From the NCBI RefSeq assembly GCF_030068505.1, contig NZ_JAQOSO010000055.1, forward strand, positions 109,912-173,911: DNA of 64,000 bases, in the 5' to 3' direction. A program made the position numbers and the translations under genes. This DNA is from Roseofilum capinflatum BLCC-M114 (GTDB taxonomy: Bacteria > Cyanobacteriota > Cyanobacteriia > Cyanobacteriales > Desertifilaceae). This document shows, one piece after another, positions 1-8,855 of the stretch. Under the pieces are notes generated by a model that saw nothing but the letters and a program-made list of their open reading frames with translations, had not been told where the DNA came from and searched no databases. Positions within the stretch are counted from its first letter, which is position 1, and each line of letters begins with the position of its first letter.

Positions 1-46
1 CGGGCGCTGCCCTGAGCGAAGTCGAAGGGAGAAGGGGAGCAGAAGT

Positions 47-71
47 CCCTCTCCCACGGGAGAGGGATTTT
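47..71 (+). terminator. Rho-independent terminator-like hairpin
   Basis: An 8-bp perfect stem (CCCTCTCC / GGAGAGGG, loop CACG) is followed directly by ATTTT on the plus strand. It would end transcription from a gene lying left of the window. The surrounding bases 1-120 are low-complexity repeat-like DNA with no gene. Confidence 0.5.
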
Positions 72-201
72 CCGCAAAGCGGACATAAAAGGGAGAGGGC
101 AAGCTAGAATTGGTCATTCACTAAAAATCAGCCTAAAATAGCAGTACCATTGACCCAGTAACTGAATCGCCAGCTAATCGTGCTAATTGTGGGGGGTTTC
201 C

Positions 202-1383
202 ATGCGTCCATCATTCCTAGTTATCTTCCTGAGTGTCTTAACCCTAGGGTTAGGCAGTTGTGGTTTGATTGGGGGGGGAGGAGAAGATCCTGCCACAGAA
301 GCGCCCCCCGAAGAACCGGTAGCCACTGCCCCCCAAACCACACCTACGGAAGGGGAAGCGCCAGCAGAAGAAGCGCCACCGGAAGTGTTTCCAGAAGAGG
401 AAGAGGAAGCGGAAGCGGAAGCACCTTCACCCCCTCCTCCTCCCCAATCGGCTCTACAACAATCGACCAATCCCGAAGAGCGGGCCCAGTCAGCAGACCA
501 AACCGCAGGGCAGAAAGACCCGTTTAACCCTCCAGGAATTATTATTACCGGTGGCTCGGAAAATGGTGGCGCAGGCAACGGCGGCCCGGCTGGGGGCATT
601 CCGCCCATTGCAATTGAAACGCCCCCCCCTCCTGCTCCGCCGGCAGGTGGTGGCGGAAATGGAGGGGTAGCACCAGCACCAGCGCCTCCGATTCCGAGTA
701 TTGCCCCTTTGTCGATTCCGGAACTGCCACAAGTGGAACCGCCCCCGAATTTAGGAGTAGATCCGAGGTTTCAACCGGTAGTGCCTCAAGCGCCATTCGA
801 TCCGGGGCCGCCCCCTCCGAATACGGCTAGGGCGGTGGAAGTGTCGGCAGTGGTACAAGTGGGACAGACGGTTAAGGCGATCGTGAAATCCCCTGGTGAA
901 GACAGTCAGTATGTAGGAGTCGGGGAGTATATTGGTGGCGGTTCGGTGTATGTGAAAAATATTGATGTTTATACCCCGGCGGAACCGGTGGTGATTTTAG
1001 AAGAGTTTGGGCAAGAAGTGGCTCGTGCAGTCGGTGCTGCTCCTTTACCCGAAATTGCCATGCCTGAGCCACCTGCGGGCGGCGACCCTGGGGATACAAC
1101 TATTAAGGGGATTAAGATCAGTGAGTTGAGATTGGATTTTGGTGATATTAGCGGACGAGTCACTAATACAACAGACAAACTTCTTCGGGTAACAAGGATA
1201 AGCATACGGCTGGAAGCAACAGATGGTACTTTAATTACTGAAACCTCTCTAGCTGGCCCTAGTGCGAGTTTAAAGCCGGGTCAACAGGGATTCATTGATG
1301 GGGCTATCTCAAATACTCGCGGCTATCCGCCAGAGCAGATTAGAGTGGAAATTCAAGATATAGAAGTAGAAGAAGCAGAATAA
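202..1383 (+). CDS. proline-rich lipoprotein of unknown function
   Basis: Function not recognised. The ATG at 202 was preferred to the upstream TTG at 187 because it opens directly on a signal peptide with a lipobox (L-G-S-C, Cys20), so this should be a lipid-anchored envelope protein. Residues about 25-220 are a very Pro/Glu/Gly-rich low-complexity stretch, probably an extended spacer across the periplasm or cell wall. The last ~90 residues look like a compact beta-rich domain resembling FxLYD-type domains (pattern of buried residues around LRLDFGDISGRVTN). The MORN gene starts 12 bp downstream, so the two are probably co-transcribed. 393 residues. Confidence 0.7.
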   Translation: MRPSFLVIFLSVLTLGLGSCGLIGGGGEDPATEAPPEEPVATAPQTTPTEGEAPAEEAPPEVFPEEEEEAEAEAPSPPPPPQSALQQSTNPEERAQSADQTAGQKDPFNPPGIIITGGSENGGAGNGGPAGGIPPIAIETPPPPAPPAGGGGNGGVAPAPAPPIPSIAPLSIPELPQVEPPPNLGVDPRFQPVVPQAPFDPGPPPPNTARAVEVSAVVQVGQTVKAIVKSPGEDSQYVGVGEYIGGGSVYVKNIDVYTPAEPVVILEEFGQEVARAVGAAPLPEIAMPEPPAGGDPGDTTIKGIKISELRLDFGDISGRVTNTTDKLLRVTRISIRLEATDGTLITETSLAGPSASLKPGQQGFIDGAISNTRGYPPEQIRVEIQDIEVEEAE

Positions 1384-1395
1384 AAGAGAAAACTT

Positions 1396-2181
1396 ATGCA
1401 AAAGTTCAATCTCAAACTTTATTTAAGTCTAATTTTCTTAGCCGTATTCATTGCCTTTGGAGGTAAACCCTATGTGGCTAAGGCTCAATCTGATACTCCT
1501 CCCAATCCTCAAACAGGAGGAGGGCAATTAGGGACAGATGAAGAACTGATTCCTGATTGTGTGCCGAATGTGCCTACGGGACAAGTCAAATGTACTTATT
1601 CTAATGGCGATCGCTATCAAGGTCAGTTTCTCAACGGTAAACCCCATGGTGTAGGCGTTTATATCTTTTTTGGTGGCAACCGCTATGAAGGCAATTTTCT
1701 TAATGGTCAACCCCATGGGCAAGGAGTTTTGATACGAGAAGATGATACCCGATTTGAAGGAGTTTTTCAAAATGGAACGTTAACCGGTACAGCCAATAGA
1801 CCCGGTAAAATTGTATTCTCTACTGGTGAAGTTTACCAAGGAAGCTTAGAACTTTTTCCAGTGCCTGGAAATCCCACCAGACAAACCAGCCGCCCCAATG
1901 GTCGAGGAGTGTTTATTTTCCCTGATGGCAGCCGCTATCAAGGGGAATTTTTCCAGGGGGAAATTTTAGGTCAAGGTATCCTGGTTCGTCCGGATGGAAC
2001 CCGTTGCCAAGGTCGGTTTTTTAATCAATCTCTCGATGCCAGAGTTCAATGCCTCTTCCCCGATGGCACGAGATACGAAGGAGAATTACGCGGCGGCATT
2101 CCCCATGGGCAAGGTGTTCTCATTGCTCCCAATGGTCAGCGTACCTCTGGACGCTTCCGGGATGGCGCGTTCGTGAATTAA
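1396..2181 (+). CDS. secreted MORN-repeat protein
   Basis: The 261-residue protein has an N-terminal signal peptide (hydrophobic residues ~7-23, cleavage likely after AKA) and then about seven MORN repeats of ~23 residues with the pattern DG-x-R-Y-x-G-x-F-x-x-G-x-P-H-G-x-G. Examples lie near residues 68-90 and 90-112 and at the C-terminus. MORN arrays form elongated beta-sheets used for protein or lipid contacts; no enzyme domain is present. Residues 32-55 are a short Pro/Gly linker. The gene follows the proline-rich lipoprotein after 12 bp, so both are probably one envelope-associated operon. The partner molecule is unknown. Confidence 0.75.
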   Translation: MQKFNLKLYLSLIFLAVFIAFGGKPYVAKAQSDTPPNPQTGGGQLGTDEELIPDCVPNVPTGQVKCTYSNGDRYQGQFLNGKPHGVGVYIFFGGNRYEGNFLNGQPHGQGVLIREDDTRFEGVFQNGTLTGTANRPGKIVFSTGEVYQGSLELFPVPGNPTRQTSRPNGRGVFIFPDGSRYQGEFFQGEILGQGILVRPDGTRCQGRFFNQSLDARVQCLFPDGTRYEGELRGGIPHGQGVLIAPNGQRTSGRFRDGAFVN

Positions 2182-2231
2182 CCTTGAGATAGGGCTTTTA
2201 TTGGAGACATCAACAGAGCAGTCACCCCAGT

Positions 2232-2353
2232 AGTGCCGTGACAACCCTAAAATGGTGGGTTACGGCGGATTGATAGATTGCTGTCAGAGTCTAGGTTTTA
2301 GCCGCCTAACCCACCCTACGCTGAGGAAGCAGCGAGCAAGATGCTCGCACTAC
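2232..2353 (+). repeat. MITE-like palindromic element, copy 1
   Basis: This noncoding stretch lies in the 303-bp gap between the MORN gene and the DUF47 gene. It begins GTAGTGCCGTGACA and ends GCTCGCACTAC, giving GTAGTGC/GCACTAC terminal inverted repeats. Inside is a hairpin with arms GGTGGGTTACGGCGG and CCGCCTAACCCACC. A 35-bp core (2288-2322) is present at 33441-33475 as its exact reverse complement. No coding capacity was seen. Confidence 0.6.
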
Positions 2354-2484
2354 ATCTGATTGCCTGATTTGAGGGGAGTCACATTCACCTATTGAGGGGT
2401 AGATGTTGAGACCATTAAACCGGTTGTGCAAGAATAGTTGCCAACCTTGTTGGACTGCTCTAGAGGAGTAAGATTTTAGCGGCT

Positions 2485-3147
2485 ATGAATCACTCATCAC
2501 TCCCCCTGTTTGGTAAAACGAAATTCATCGAAAATCAACTGAATGAATTTTTCGATCGCCTCTCCGAAGGGGGAATGTACTTTGAGATGGGTATGGTACT
2601 ATACCTAGAGACCGAAGCCCTAACCCCAGGCTGTGAAGAAAAAATGCAACAAATCAACCAAGTTAAACATCGCTGTAATACCTTGCGCCGGGAAATTGAG
2701 TCCGAACTCTACACCGAAATGCTCATTCCCGATGCACGGGGAGATGTATTAAGCTTGCTCGAAGCCTTATATTATCTCATTGGCTTAATTGGGGATAATT
2801 TCCAAAACTTAATGATTGAAGAACCGATTATTCCCACACCCTATCATAGTGATTTTAAGCAATTGGTTTCCATGGGAGTTCAGTGTTTAGAAACCATTGT
2901 TCTCACCTCTCGCGCCTTTTTCCGCGACCCCAGAACTGTGCGCGACTATGCCTATAAAGTCCGAGTTTACGAAGCAGAAGCGGATCAAATTTCCTTTCGC
3001 CTCAAACGGGGAATCTTTCGCTCGGTTTTACCCTTGGCTCATAAAACTCAATTGCGAGATGTGATTGATGTGATCGATGCATTAGCCGATGCATCGGAAG
3101 ATGTGGCTGATAAGTTATCTATTTATGCCATTAAACGAGCTTTATAG
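2485..3147 (+). CDS. DUF47/PhoU-like protein, Pit accessory
   Basis: The 220-residue all-helical protein belongs to the DUF47 family (PhoU-like), which is often encoded next to Pit-type phosphate permeases and thought to modulate them. Features fitting the family are the early FDRLSEGG segment, the acidic helices and the C-terminal DVIDVIDALADASEDVADKL region, whose acidic residues are the family's probable metal-contact motif. The Pit permease starts 93 bp downstream on the same strand, which strongly supports the phosphate-uptake context. The start is the ATG at 2485; no strong Shine-Dalgarno is visible. Confidence 0.8.
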   Translation: MNHSSLPLFGKTKFIENQLNEFFDRLSEGGMYFEMGMVLYLETEALTPGCEEKMQQINQVKHRCNTLRREIESELYTEMLIPDARGDVLSLLEALYYLIGLIGDNFQNLMIEEPIIPTPYHSDFKQLVSMGVQCLETIVLTSRAFFRDPRTVRDYAYKVRVYEAEADQISFRLKRGIFRSVLPLAHKTQLRDVIDVIDALADASEDVADKLSIYAIKRAL

Positions 3148-3174
3148 GGCCCCCAAATATTGGTGGGGGCAGGA

Positions 3175-3240
3175 TTCCCCATTCCCTATTCCCCATTCCC
3201 TATTCCCCATTCCCCATTACCCATTACCCATTACTCATTC
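3175..3240 (+). repeat. degenerate heptamer repeat array
   Basis: About nine copies of a seven-base unit (ATTCCCC, ATTCCCT, ATTACCC variants) fill the DUF47-pit spacer right up to the pit ATG. This is typical of short tandemly repeated repetitive sequences in cyanobacteria. The array is readable as an N-terminal extension of the permease, but it is better explained as noncoding spacer. Confidence 0.7.
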
Positions 3241-4728
3241 ATGGATGCGATCGCCGTTTTTATTTTCCTCTCTAGTGGACTATTCTTAGGATGGTCTCTC
3301 GGTGCGAATGATGCTGCTAATGTCTTCGGGACTGCGGTTGGCAGTCGCATGATTCGTTTTTCCACTGCTGCGTTTCTATGCAGCGTGTTTGTGATATTAG
3401 GGGCGGTTATTGGGGGCGCAGGAGCTGCCGGAGGCTTGGGAGAACTGGGATCTTTAAATGCCCTGCCGGGGGCGTTCACGGTGGCATTATCTGCCGCTAT
3501 GACGGTGTTGTGGATGACTCAGTTGGGTCTACCGGTGTCTACCTCTCAAGCGGTGGTAGGGGCGATTATTGGCTGGAATCTCTTTAGTGGTGCAATTACG
3601 GATTTAGGGGTCTTATCGAAAATTGCCCTAACTTGGGTGGCTTGTCCAGTTTTAGGGGCGATATTTGCGGCGATTTTATATCGCTTGCTTGTCAGTATTA
3701 TTAATCAAGTTAAACCCCATTTATTGCAATTGGATTTATATACCCGTTGGGGGTTGATTTTAGCGGGAATTTTCGGTTCCTATGCCTTGGGCGCGAATAA
3801 TATTGGTAATGTGATGGGGGTGTTTATTCCCTCCTCTCCGTTTACCGAATTTCATTTAGGGGAGACGGTGCGCGTGAGTTCAACCCAACAATTATTTCTT
3901 CTGGGAGGCATAGCCATTGCGATCGGGGTCTATACTTATTCTAAAGGGGTAATGATGACGGTGGGCGGGAGTTTAATGAAGTTATCCCCTATTGCTGCGT
4001 TTGTGGTGGTGGTTGCCCATTCTTTGGTCTTATTTGTGTTCTCTTCAACGGAATTACAACAAACGTTTATTAACCTGGGACTGCCCCCCATTCCCCTGAT
4101 TCCGGTGTCGAGTTCCCAAGCGGTGATTGGTGCAGTGATTGGTATTGGACTCTTGCAAGGAATGCGAGGGGTGCGGCAAATTCGTTGGCGGGTGTTAGGG
4201 GAAATTGGGTCGGGTTGGGTTTCGACTCCGGCGATCGCCACTTTAATCAGTATTATCCTCCTCTTTATTGTGCAAAATGTTTTCAATCAACCCGTATATG
4301 AGGAAATCGAGTTTCGCCTCTCTCAACCCGTGTTAATGTACCTGCAAAAAGAAGGTGTACCCACTGAAAAAATTGCCCCCTTAGAGGGTCAAACCCTGAC
4401 TAAACCCGTTAATTTCCGCAGCGCCTTAAGACGGGTAGCCAGCTTAACCCCAGAACAAGAATCCCAGGTCATAGCAGCCGCAGAACTCTATCCTATGCAC
4501 ATTACTCCAGAAGCAATTAACAAGATTGATTCTCAAGCCTTAACTCCAGAGCAATTCTCAGCCATTGAGCGATTAACCGGTCAATCCTTTGACTATAAAT
4601 GGGAACTTCAGCAAGCTCTAGGAGTGCAAACCACCGCCTGGCAAAAACAACCGGGAGAAGAGCATTTAGACGACCAATTTCTTTATCTAGAAAAACTGTT
4701 TATAACCCCAAAAATAAGTAGGGGTTAA
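3241..4728 (+). CDS. pit: inorganic phosphate permease, Pit family
   Basis: This is an ion-coupled low-affinity phosphate transporter of the inner membrane (PiT/SLC20 family). The 495-residue product contains the duplicated PiT signature: GANDAANVFGT near the N-terminus and GANNIGNVMG in the second half. Each is embedded in multiple hydrophobic helices, and conserved PVSTSQA and PVSSSQA segments are also present. The last ~110 residues are a soluble tail. The start is the ATG at 3241, since upstream in-frame codons only translate the heptamer repeat. It is paired with the upstream DUF47 gene. The stop codon lies inside a perfect palindrome. Confidence 0.9.
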   Translation: MDAIAVFIFLSSGLFLGWSLGANDAANVFGTAVGSRMIRFSTAAFLCSVFVILGAVIGGAGAAGGLGELGSLNALPGAFTVALSAAMTVLWMTQLGLPVSTSQAVVGAIIGWNLFSGAITDLGVLSKIALTWVACPVLGAIFAAILYRLLVSIINQVKPHLLQLDLYTRWGLILAGIFGSYALGANNIGNVMGVFIPSSPFTEFHLGETVRVSSTQQLFLLGGIAIAIGVYTYSKGVMMTVGGSLMKLSPIAAFVVVVAHSLVLFVFSSTELQQTFINLGLPPIPLIPVSSSQAVIGAVIGIGLLQGMRGVRQIRWRVLGEIGSGWVSTPAIATLISIILLFIVQNVFNQPVYEEIEFRLSQPVLMYLQKEGVPTEKIAPLEGQTLTKPVNFRSALRRVASLTPEQESQVIAAAELYPMHITPEAINKIDSQALTPEQFSAIERLTGQSFDYKWELQQALGVQTTAWQKQPGEEHLDDQFLYLEKLFITPKISRG

Positions 4729-4745
4729 CGGCCGTTAACCCCTAC
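4718..4745 (+). terminator. 28-bp perfect palindrome, probable bidirectional terminator
   Basis: A perfect 28-bp inverted repeat beginning GTAGGGGTTAACGG and ending in its complement sits between the convergent pit and ctp genes. It is flanked by A-rich DNA on the left and TTAAAAA on the right. The pit TAA (4726-4728) is inside it. Its ends, GTAGGGG/CCCCTAC, recur in palindromes at 50222 and 52892. Confidence 0.5.
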
Positions 4746-4765
4746 AGTTAAAAATGAGGATTAAA

Positions 4766-6070
4766 TCACTCTTCAAACGTGGTCGCTAAGGGTTTCGGAG
4801 ACAATTGAGCCGTTAAAGAGGCGATCGCCTGCGTATAATGGGGATCGGAAGATGTAGCTCGCAAACGGGCATTTTGCACCAAGCGCCGTTGATCTCGCTG
4901 ACTCAACTCGATCGCCACATCAGGCGTAATCCCCATTTTACTAATATCCGTTCCCTTGGGCGTGTAATAATGGGCAACCGTAACCGCTAATCCAGAGCCA
5001 TCAGAGAGGGAATGAACCGCTTGCACCAAGGCTTTACCAAAGGTTTTGGTTCCCACTATCTTAGCCCGATGATTATCTTGCAGAGCGCCGGTCAGAATCT
5101 CACTGGAACTGGCAGATTTTTGATCCACTAAAACCGCTAAGGGACGTTTCGTTAAGGCGGTACGATTCGCTCGCACAAACTCCCGATTACCATTACGGTC
5201 AATGGTACTGACAATCGCCCCACTATCGAGCCACATACGAGCAATTTCAATACTCGATTCTAATAATCCCCCTGGGTTACCGCGCAAATCTAGCACAAAC
5301 CCATCCACATTTTGATGCTCTAAATCTTTAATCGAGCGCTCCATTTGTTCGGCCGCATGGGAGCTAAACTCATCTAAGCGAATATAACCCACTCGTAAAG
5401 CCCCTTCTTGTTTCACTTCATGGTTAACAGAAGGCACTTCCACCGTAGCTCGCACCACCTCTAACTCAAAGGGGCCCCATCCCGGCCGGGTTAATTTCAG
5501 GGTTACCGTACTGCCTACATCGCCTCGAATCAGTTGGCTGGCTGTTTGCAAAGACATGCCCTCCGTAGACTGGCCATCAATGGCTAAAATGATATCTCCA
5601 GGGAGAATCCCCGCTTTGAAGGCTGGGGATTTATCATAGGGTTGAATCACGGTTAATCGGCGGGTTTGGGGATGAATTTCTAAGGAAATGCCCACCCCGG
5701 ATAACTCTCCAGAGGTTTGCTCGGTGAGCCGCTTAAATTGGTTGGGGTCAAGAAAACGGGTATAGGGGTCGTTGAGCTGTTCTAGGGCCGCGCGAATGGC
5801 TCGATAGGCTTGGTTGGGGCTGGTATACTGGCGATCGAGGAGTTCCTCTCGCACCTTTAACCAATCCACTTGATTAAAATTGGGGTCTACATACTCACGG
5901 TTTACAATTTGCCAGGTTTCATCCACAATTGCTTTGGGACTATCCTGTAGGGCTGCACGGACTGATTGACACCAGGCTGTACCGAGTAAAGATAGGGTTG
6001 CTGTCGTGGTCAGTGTACCCGTGAGCAACGCAATCTGAAGTGGTTTTAAGCAGTTTTTATACCAGTTCAT
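4766..6070 (-). CDS. ctpB: carboxyl-terminal processing protease (S41), CtpB-like
   Basis: A serine/lysine-dyad protease of the periplasm or thylakoid lumen (family S41A) that trims C-termini of exported proteins. The 434-residue product has an N-terminal hydrophobic export segment (~13-38), a PDZ domain (~115-200) and the S41 catalytic domain. The catalytic serine is S321 in the SAS-SSE motif and the lysine is K346 in TFGK. Their spacing of 25 equals that of the D1-processing enzyme. Cyanobacteria carry CtpA, CtpB and CtpC; the early DETWQIVNREYVD region suggests CtpB rather than the D1 protease CtpA, but this assignment is tentative. The gene is transcribed alone, away from the YdcF-like gene. 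Confidence 0.85.
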   Translation of the reverse strand: MNWYKNCLKPLQIALLTGTLTTTATLSLLGTAWCQSVRAALQDSPKAIVDETWQIVNREYVDPNFNQVDWLKVREELLDRQYTSPNQAYRAIRAALEQLNDPYTRFLDPNQFKRLTEQTSGELSGVGISLEIHPQTRRLTVIQPYDKSPAFKAGILPGDIILAIDGQSTEGMSLQTASQLIRGDVGSTVTLKLTRPGWGPFELEVVRATVEVPSVNHEVKQEGALRVGYIRLDEFSSHAAEQMERSIKDLEHQNVDGFVLDLRGNPGGLLESSIEIARMWLDSGAIVSTIDRNGNREFVRANRTALTKRPLAVLVDQKSASSSEILTGALQDNHRAKIVGTKTFGKALVQAVHSLSDGSGLAVTVAHYYTPKGTDISKMGITPDVAIELSQRDQRRLVQNARLRATSSDPHYTQAIASLTAQLSPKPLATTFEE

Positions 6071-6382
6071 TGGGATTAGCCGCGATCGAGGTTAGAGAGT
6101 GAGCTGTCCTATTGAGTTTTTATCTTCAGTTTTATCCCTCAACTGATGCACTTGATGCACGGGGCAGGAATACTGAGTCGATCGAAGAATGCAAGATACT
6201 CAAGGAAGCTCTTTGATTCTACTTCAAGACGAATAGCTCACTTTCCCTATTGTGTGCCACTTTTCCCCAAGTTAGGCCAGTGAACATAACATAACTTTAC
6301 ATCCACTAAGGAAAATGGCGATCGCCTATACTCAGATCCTATACTCAGAATCGCATCCCTAGCCCATTATCTGGAGGTAGTC
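6071..6382. promoter_or_regulatory. divergent promoter region ctp / ydcF-like
   Basis: This 312-bp gap between two divergent genes must hold both promoters. The only clear element is a good Shine-Dalgarno (CTGGAGG) 8 bases before the ATG at 6383. No palindrome, RNA gene or further ORF was seen. Confidence 0.4.
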
Positions 6383-7087
6383 ATGAAGATGTGGACGCTC
6401 CTGGGGTCTCCTGTGCTGCGTCGTTGGTTGCGGTTAGGCGCGTTAATCGTCCTTAGCCTAAGTATAGTCGTTGGCAGTGGGTGGGCGATCGCCACCTTCC
6501 AAAACCTCTCGGCTGCGTCCCAATCTCCCCTCGATGTCTATTTAATGCTAGGAGGTAGCATTCGCCGGGAAGTATATATGACGCAAGTAGCCAAAAATCA
6601 TCCCAACATTCCCATTTTAATTTCCCAAGGGGCCGACGATCCTTGTATTGTACGCCTATTTGAAACCAATGCTGCCCCCCAAAATCAAGTCTGGTTAGAG
6701 CGCTGCGCCAATTCCACCTTTGAAAACTTTTACTATACGTTACCCATTCTTAAAAACTGGGGCGTTCACCACGTGCAAATGATCACCTCAGCTCGCCATC
6801 TCCCCCGCGCCCAATGGTTAGGACAAATTATCCTCGGTAGTCATGGCATTTGGATGGAGACTTATACCGTCCAAGAAAAAGGCATTCCTGGCAATACAGA
6901 ATCAGGTTTGAAGACCGCATTAGATGTGATTCGCAGTTTCATGTGGGCAGGAATCAGCCAATTTTATCAACCCAGTTGCGACCAATTGTATCGCCTGGTA
7001 GACTCTGATGTACAAGAATGGATAGAGAAAGGATATAGCTGCGAATATCAATGGGATTTACGCCATATCTTTAAAAATATGCCTTAA
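6383..7087 (+). CDS. YdcF/DUF218-family membrane-anchored protein
   Basis: The 234-residue protein has one N-terminal transmembrane helix (~17-40) and then a DUF218/YdcF-like alpha/beta domain starting at LDVYLMLGG. The family's conserved parts are recognisable: the first strand and Gly-rich turn, the ISQGADDP segment, the N-S-T-x-E-N motif (NSTFENFYY) and the ITSARHLPRA segment. The family is linked to cell-envelope glycan or cofactor chemistry (ElyC, SanA, VanZ-like neighbours), but the reaction is unknown. A strong ribosome site precedes the ATG. It has no operon partner. Confidence 0.75.
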   Translation: MKMWTLLGSPVLRRWLRLGALIVLSLSIVVGSGWAIATFQNLSAASQSPLDVYLMLGGSIRREVYMTQVAKNHPNIPILISQGADDPCIVRLFETNAAPQNQVWLERCANSTFENFYYTLPILKNWGVHHVQMITSARHLPRAQWLGQIILGSHGIWMETYTVQEKGIPGNTESGLKTALDVIRSFMWAGISQFYQPSCDQLYRLVDSDVQEWIEKGYSCEYQWDLRHIFKNMP

Positions 7088-7208
7088 GTAGGGATGGGCA
7101 GCCAATCAAAAGACTCCATTCTCCTATCTGGAACATCTCCGCAATCTATCCATTGTGAAAGCGAACCTAAAACCGGCCTCATTTCATAGTCAAGAGATAG
7201 AGGGAAAA

Positions 7209-7280
7209 GCTGGTGAGGAGACTCGAACTCCTGACAGGCTGATTACAAATCAGCTACTCTACCAACTGAGTTACACCAGC
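7209..7280 (-). tRNA. tRNA-Thr (anticodon TGT)
   Basis: The reverse strand folds as a complete 72-nt tRNA. The acceptor stem is GCTGGTG/CACCAGC, the D-arm contains TCAGTTGGTAGAG, the anticodon stem is CTGAT/ATCAG around loop TTTGTAA (anticodon TGT, threonine), and the T-arm carries GTTCGAGTC. The CCA end is not encoded. It is the only feature in the 376-bp gap between 7088 and 7463; the remainder of that gap shows nothing else. Confidence 0.95.
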
Positions 7281-7463
7281 AGACTCATGCCTAGAGTAGT
7301 ATATCAGAAATTAGATCTCCTTGTCACTCCCTAATCTGATCAGTGTCCAAAGGTGGTTTGGAGGAGTAGAGCTATAGTTTCAGACTGGGCAATGGAGATG
7401 AAAACCTAAATTAAGTAAAGATGCAACCCTTATCATTCAATTCGGTTAGCCTAATTGCCGCTC

Positions 7464-8102
7464 CTAAGCGAGATTATTTTCCATAGCCCAACGAGCTAAC
7501 TCGGTGCGGTTGTGCAAGTTAGTTTTACCCAACATATTAGAGACATGGCTTTCTACAGTGCGTTGACTCACATTTAAGATCTCGGCAATCTCGCGATTAG
7601 AACTGCCTTGAGCCACTTTTTGTACCACTTTGCGCTCCGTAGGCGTTAAGGTGACATCTTCAGGGACTTTGGGGAAATTAACTTCACTATTATTCCCTTT
7701 GTAGGGATAATGCATCATCCGGGAAGCCTGTTTGAGGGAAGATTCAACTTGAGCGACGAGTTCTTCGGGTTCAAAGGGTTTAACCATATAGACATCAGCG
7801 CCTTTGCTCAAGCCTTTCACCCGGTCTTGACTTTGGCCTTTAGCGGATAAAAACAGAACGGGAATCCAGGCGGTTTGCTCATTTTCTCGGACTTTTTGCA
7901 CAAACTCATAACCATCCATTTCCGGCATCATCACATCACAGATGATCATATCTGGAGTTTGTTGCTGTAAGATGTCGAGGGCTTTTTGTCCGTTTTCGGC
8001 TGTTGTCACTTCGTATCCCCGGAATTCTAAGTAATCCTGCACCAACAGAATTAGGTTAGGGTCGTCGTCAATCAGGAGTAATTGCTTTTGGTCAGTTGTC
8101 AT
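7464..8102 (-). CDS. rre1: NarL-type response regulator, Rre1/Ycf29-like
   Basis: The 212-residue two-domain response regulator has a receiver domain (~5-120) with the acidic pair DDD near residue 12, the phospho-acceptor Asp in IICDVMMPEMDG and the conserved Lys in VKPF. A LuxR/NarL-type helix-turn-helix follows (~148-210; LTPTERKVVQKVAQGSSNREIAEIL then QRTVESHVSNML). The domain plan and sequence fit the plastid/cyanobacterial Ycf29 family, called Rre1 in Synechocystis, which acts downstream of Hik2/Hik34 in osmotic, salt and heat responses. No cognate kinase is adjacent. The symbol is by resemblance. Confidence 0.75.
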   Translation of the reverse strand: MTTDQKQLLLIDDDPNLILLVQDYLEFRGYEVTTAENGQKALDILQQQTPDMIICDVMMPEMDGYEFVQKVRENEQTAWIPVLFLSAKGQSQDRVKGLSKGADVYMVKPFEPEELVAQVESSLKQASRMMHYPYKGNNSEVNFPKVPEDVTLTPTERKVVQKVAQGSSNREIAEILNVSQRTVESHVSNMLGKTNLHNRTELARWAMENNLA

Positions 8103-8397
8103 ATCCGTATAACCTCATTCAGTTCATTATCAACTACTATTGATTCAGTATATTCCTCTATTTTCAGGAAATCAATAGGAAGAACGTTTGAGTTTCTGCC
8201 TTGTCCCAAAAAACCTGAGATTTCTCCGAGATTGGAGAACTGAGGATCAGATTAAGTGTTTTTGGTGAATATACTGATATTAGCTCAGTGGATTTTCTTG
8301 ATTATAGCGTACTTTTGCGGAAACAATCGAATGATCCAATGATTTTTATGCGGAATTCACTGATTTTTTCCTCTGGCTCTCCGAATTTCCTGAAAAA

Positions 8398-8823
8398 TCA
8401 TGATGAAATTACGGATAAATTTGGCAAGGGATGGACGAGGAAGGCATAGTCTTCAACGACCTGATTTCCTAGGAGGTGCTGCATGATAATCTGCTCGATC
8501 ACGTCTGGAGTGCAGCTATGATACCAAACTCCATCCGGATAAACTACGAGAATGGGGCCGTTTTGGCAAACTCGTAGGCAATGACTCTTAGAGCGAAAAA
8601 TACTGGTCGGCTGGTCTGGGGTGGGCCGATCTAACTTCAACTCTTTTAAGCGAGTTTTGAGATAATTCCAAGATTCAAGACTCTGTTGGCGATCGCAACA
8701 TTTAGGAACGCTCTGATCCGCGCAAATGAAGATATGGCGCTCAATCTGAGCTAGACCCAGTGCCTTGACACAAGCACGTAAGGAGTCACAAGTGGGTTTT
8801 TGTGCATCAGATTCCAAGTTCAT
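8398..8823 (-). CDS. thioredoxin-like [2Fe-2S] ferredoxin
   Basis: The 141-residue protein has a thioredoxin-like 2Fe-2S ferredoxin fold. A first cysteine group ([11 protein letters not shown]) and a second one ([11 protein letters not shown], Cys-x3-Cys) have the spacing of the shethna-type/NuoE-like clusters. The VYPDGVWYH segment that follows is also typical. It should carry electrons in the cytosol, but the partner is unknown. The gene lies 32 bp downstream of minE on the same strand, so it may be the last member of the min transcript. Confidence 0.75.
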   Translation of the reverse strand: MNLESDAQKPTCDSLRACVKALGLAQIERHIFICADQSVPKCCDRQQSLESWNYLKTRLKELKLDRPTPDQPTSIFRSKSHCLRVCQNGPILVVYPDGVWYHSCTPDVIEQIIMQHLLGNQVVEDYAFLVHPLPNLSVISS

Positions 8824-8855
8824 TCGTAAGACAAAGTAAAACGATTGACTTTATC

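Noticed and set aside
3160-3240. N-terminal extension of the Pit permease
   Set aside because: The extra residues only translate the ATTCCCC-type heptamer array; the ATG at 3241 opens directly on the first membrane helix.
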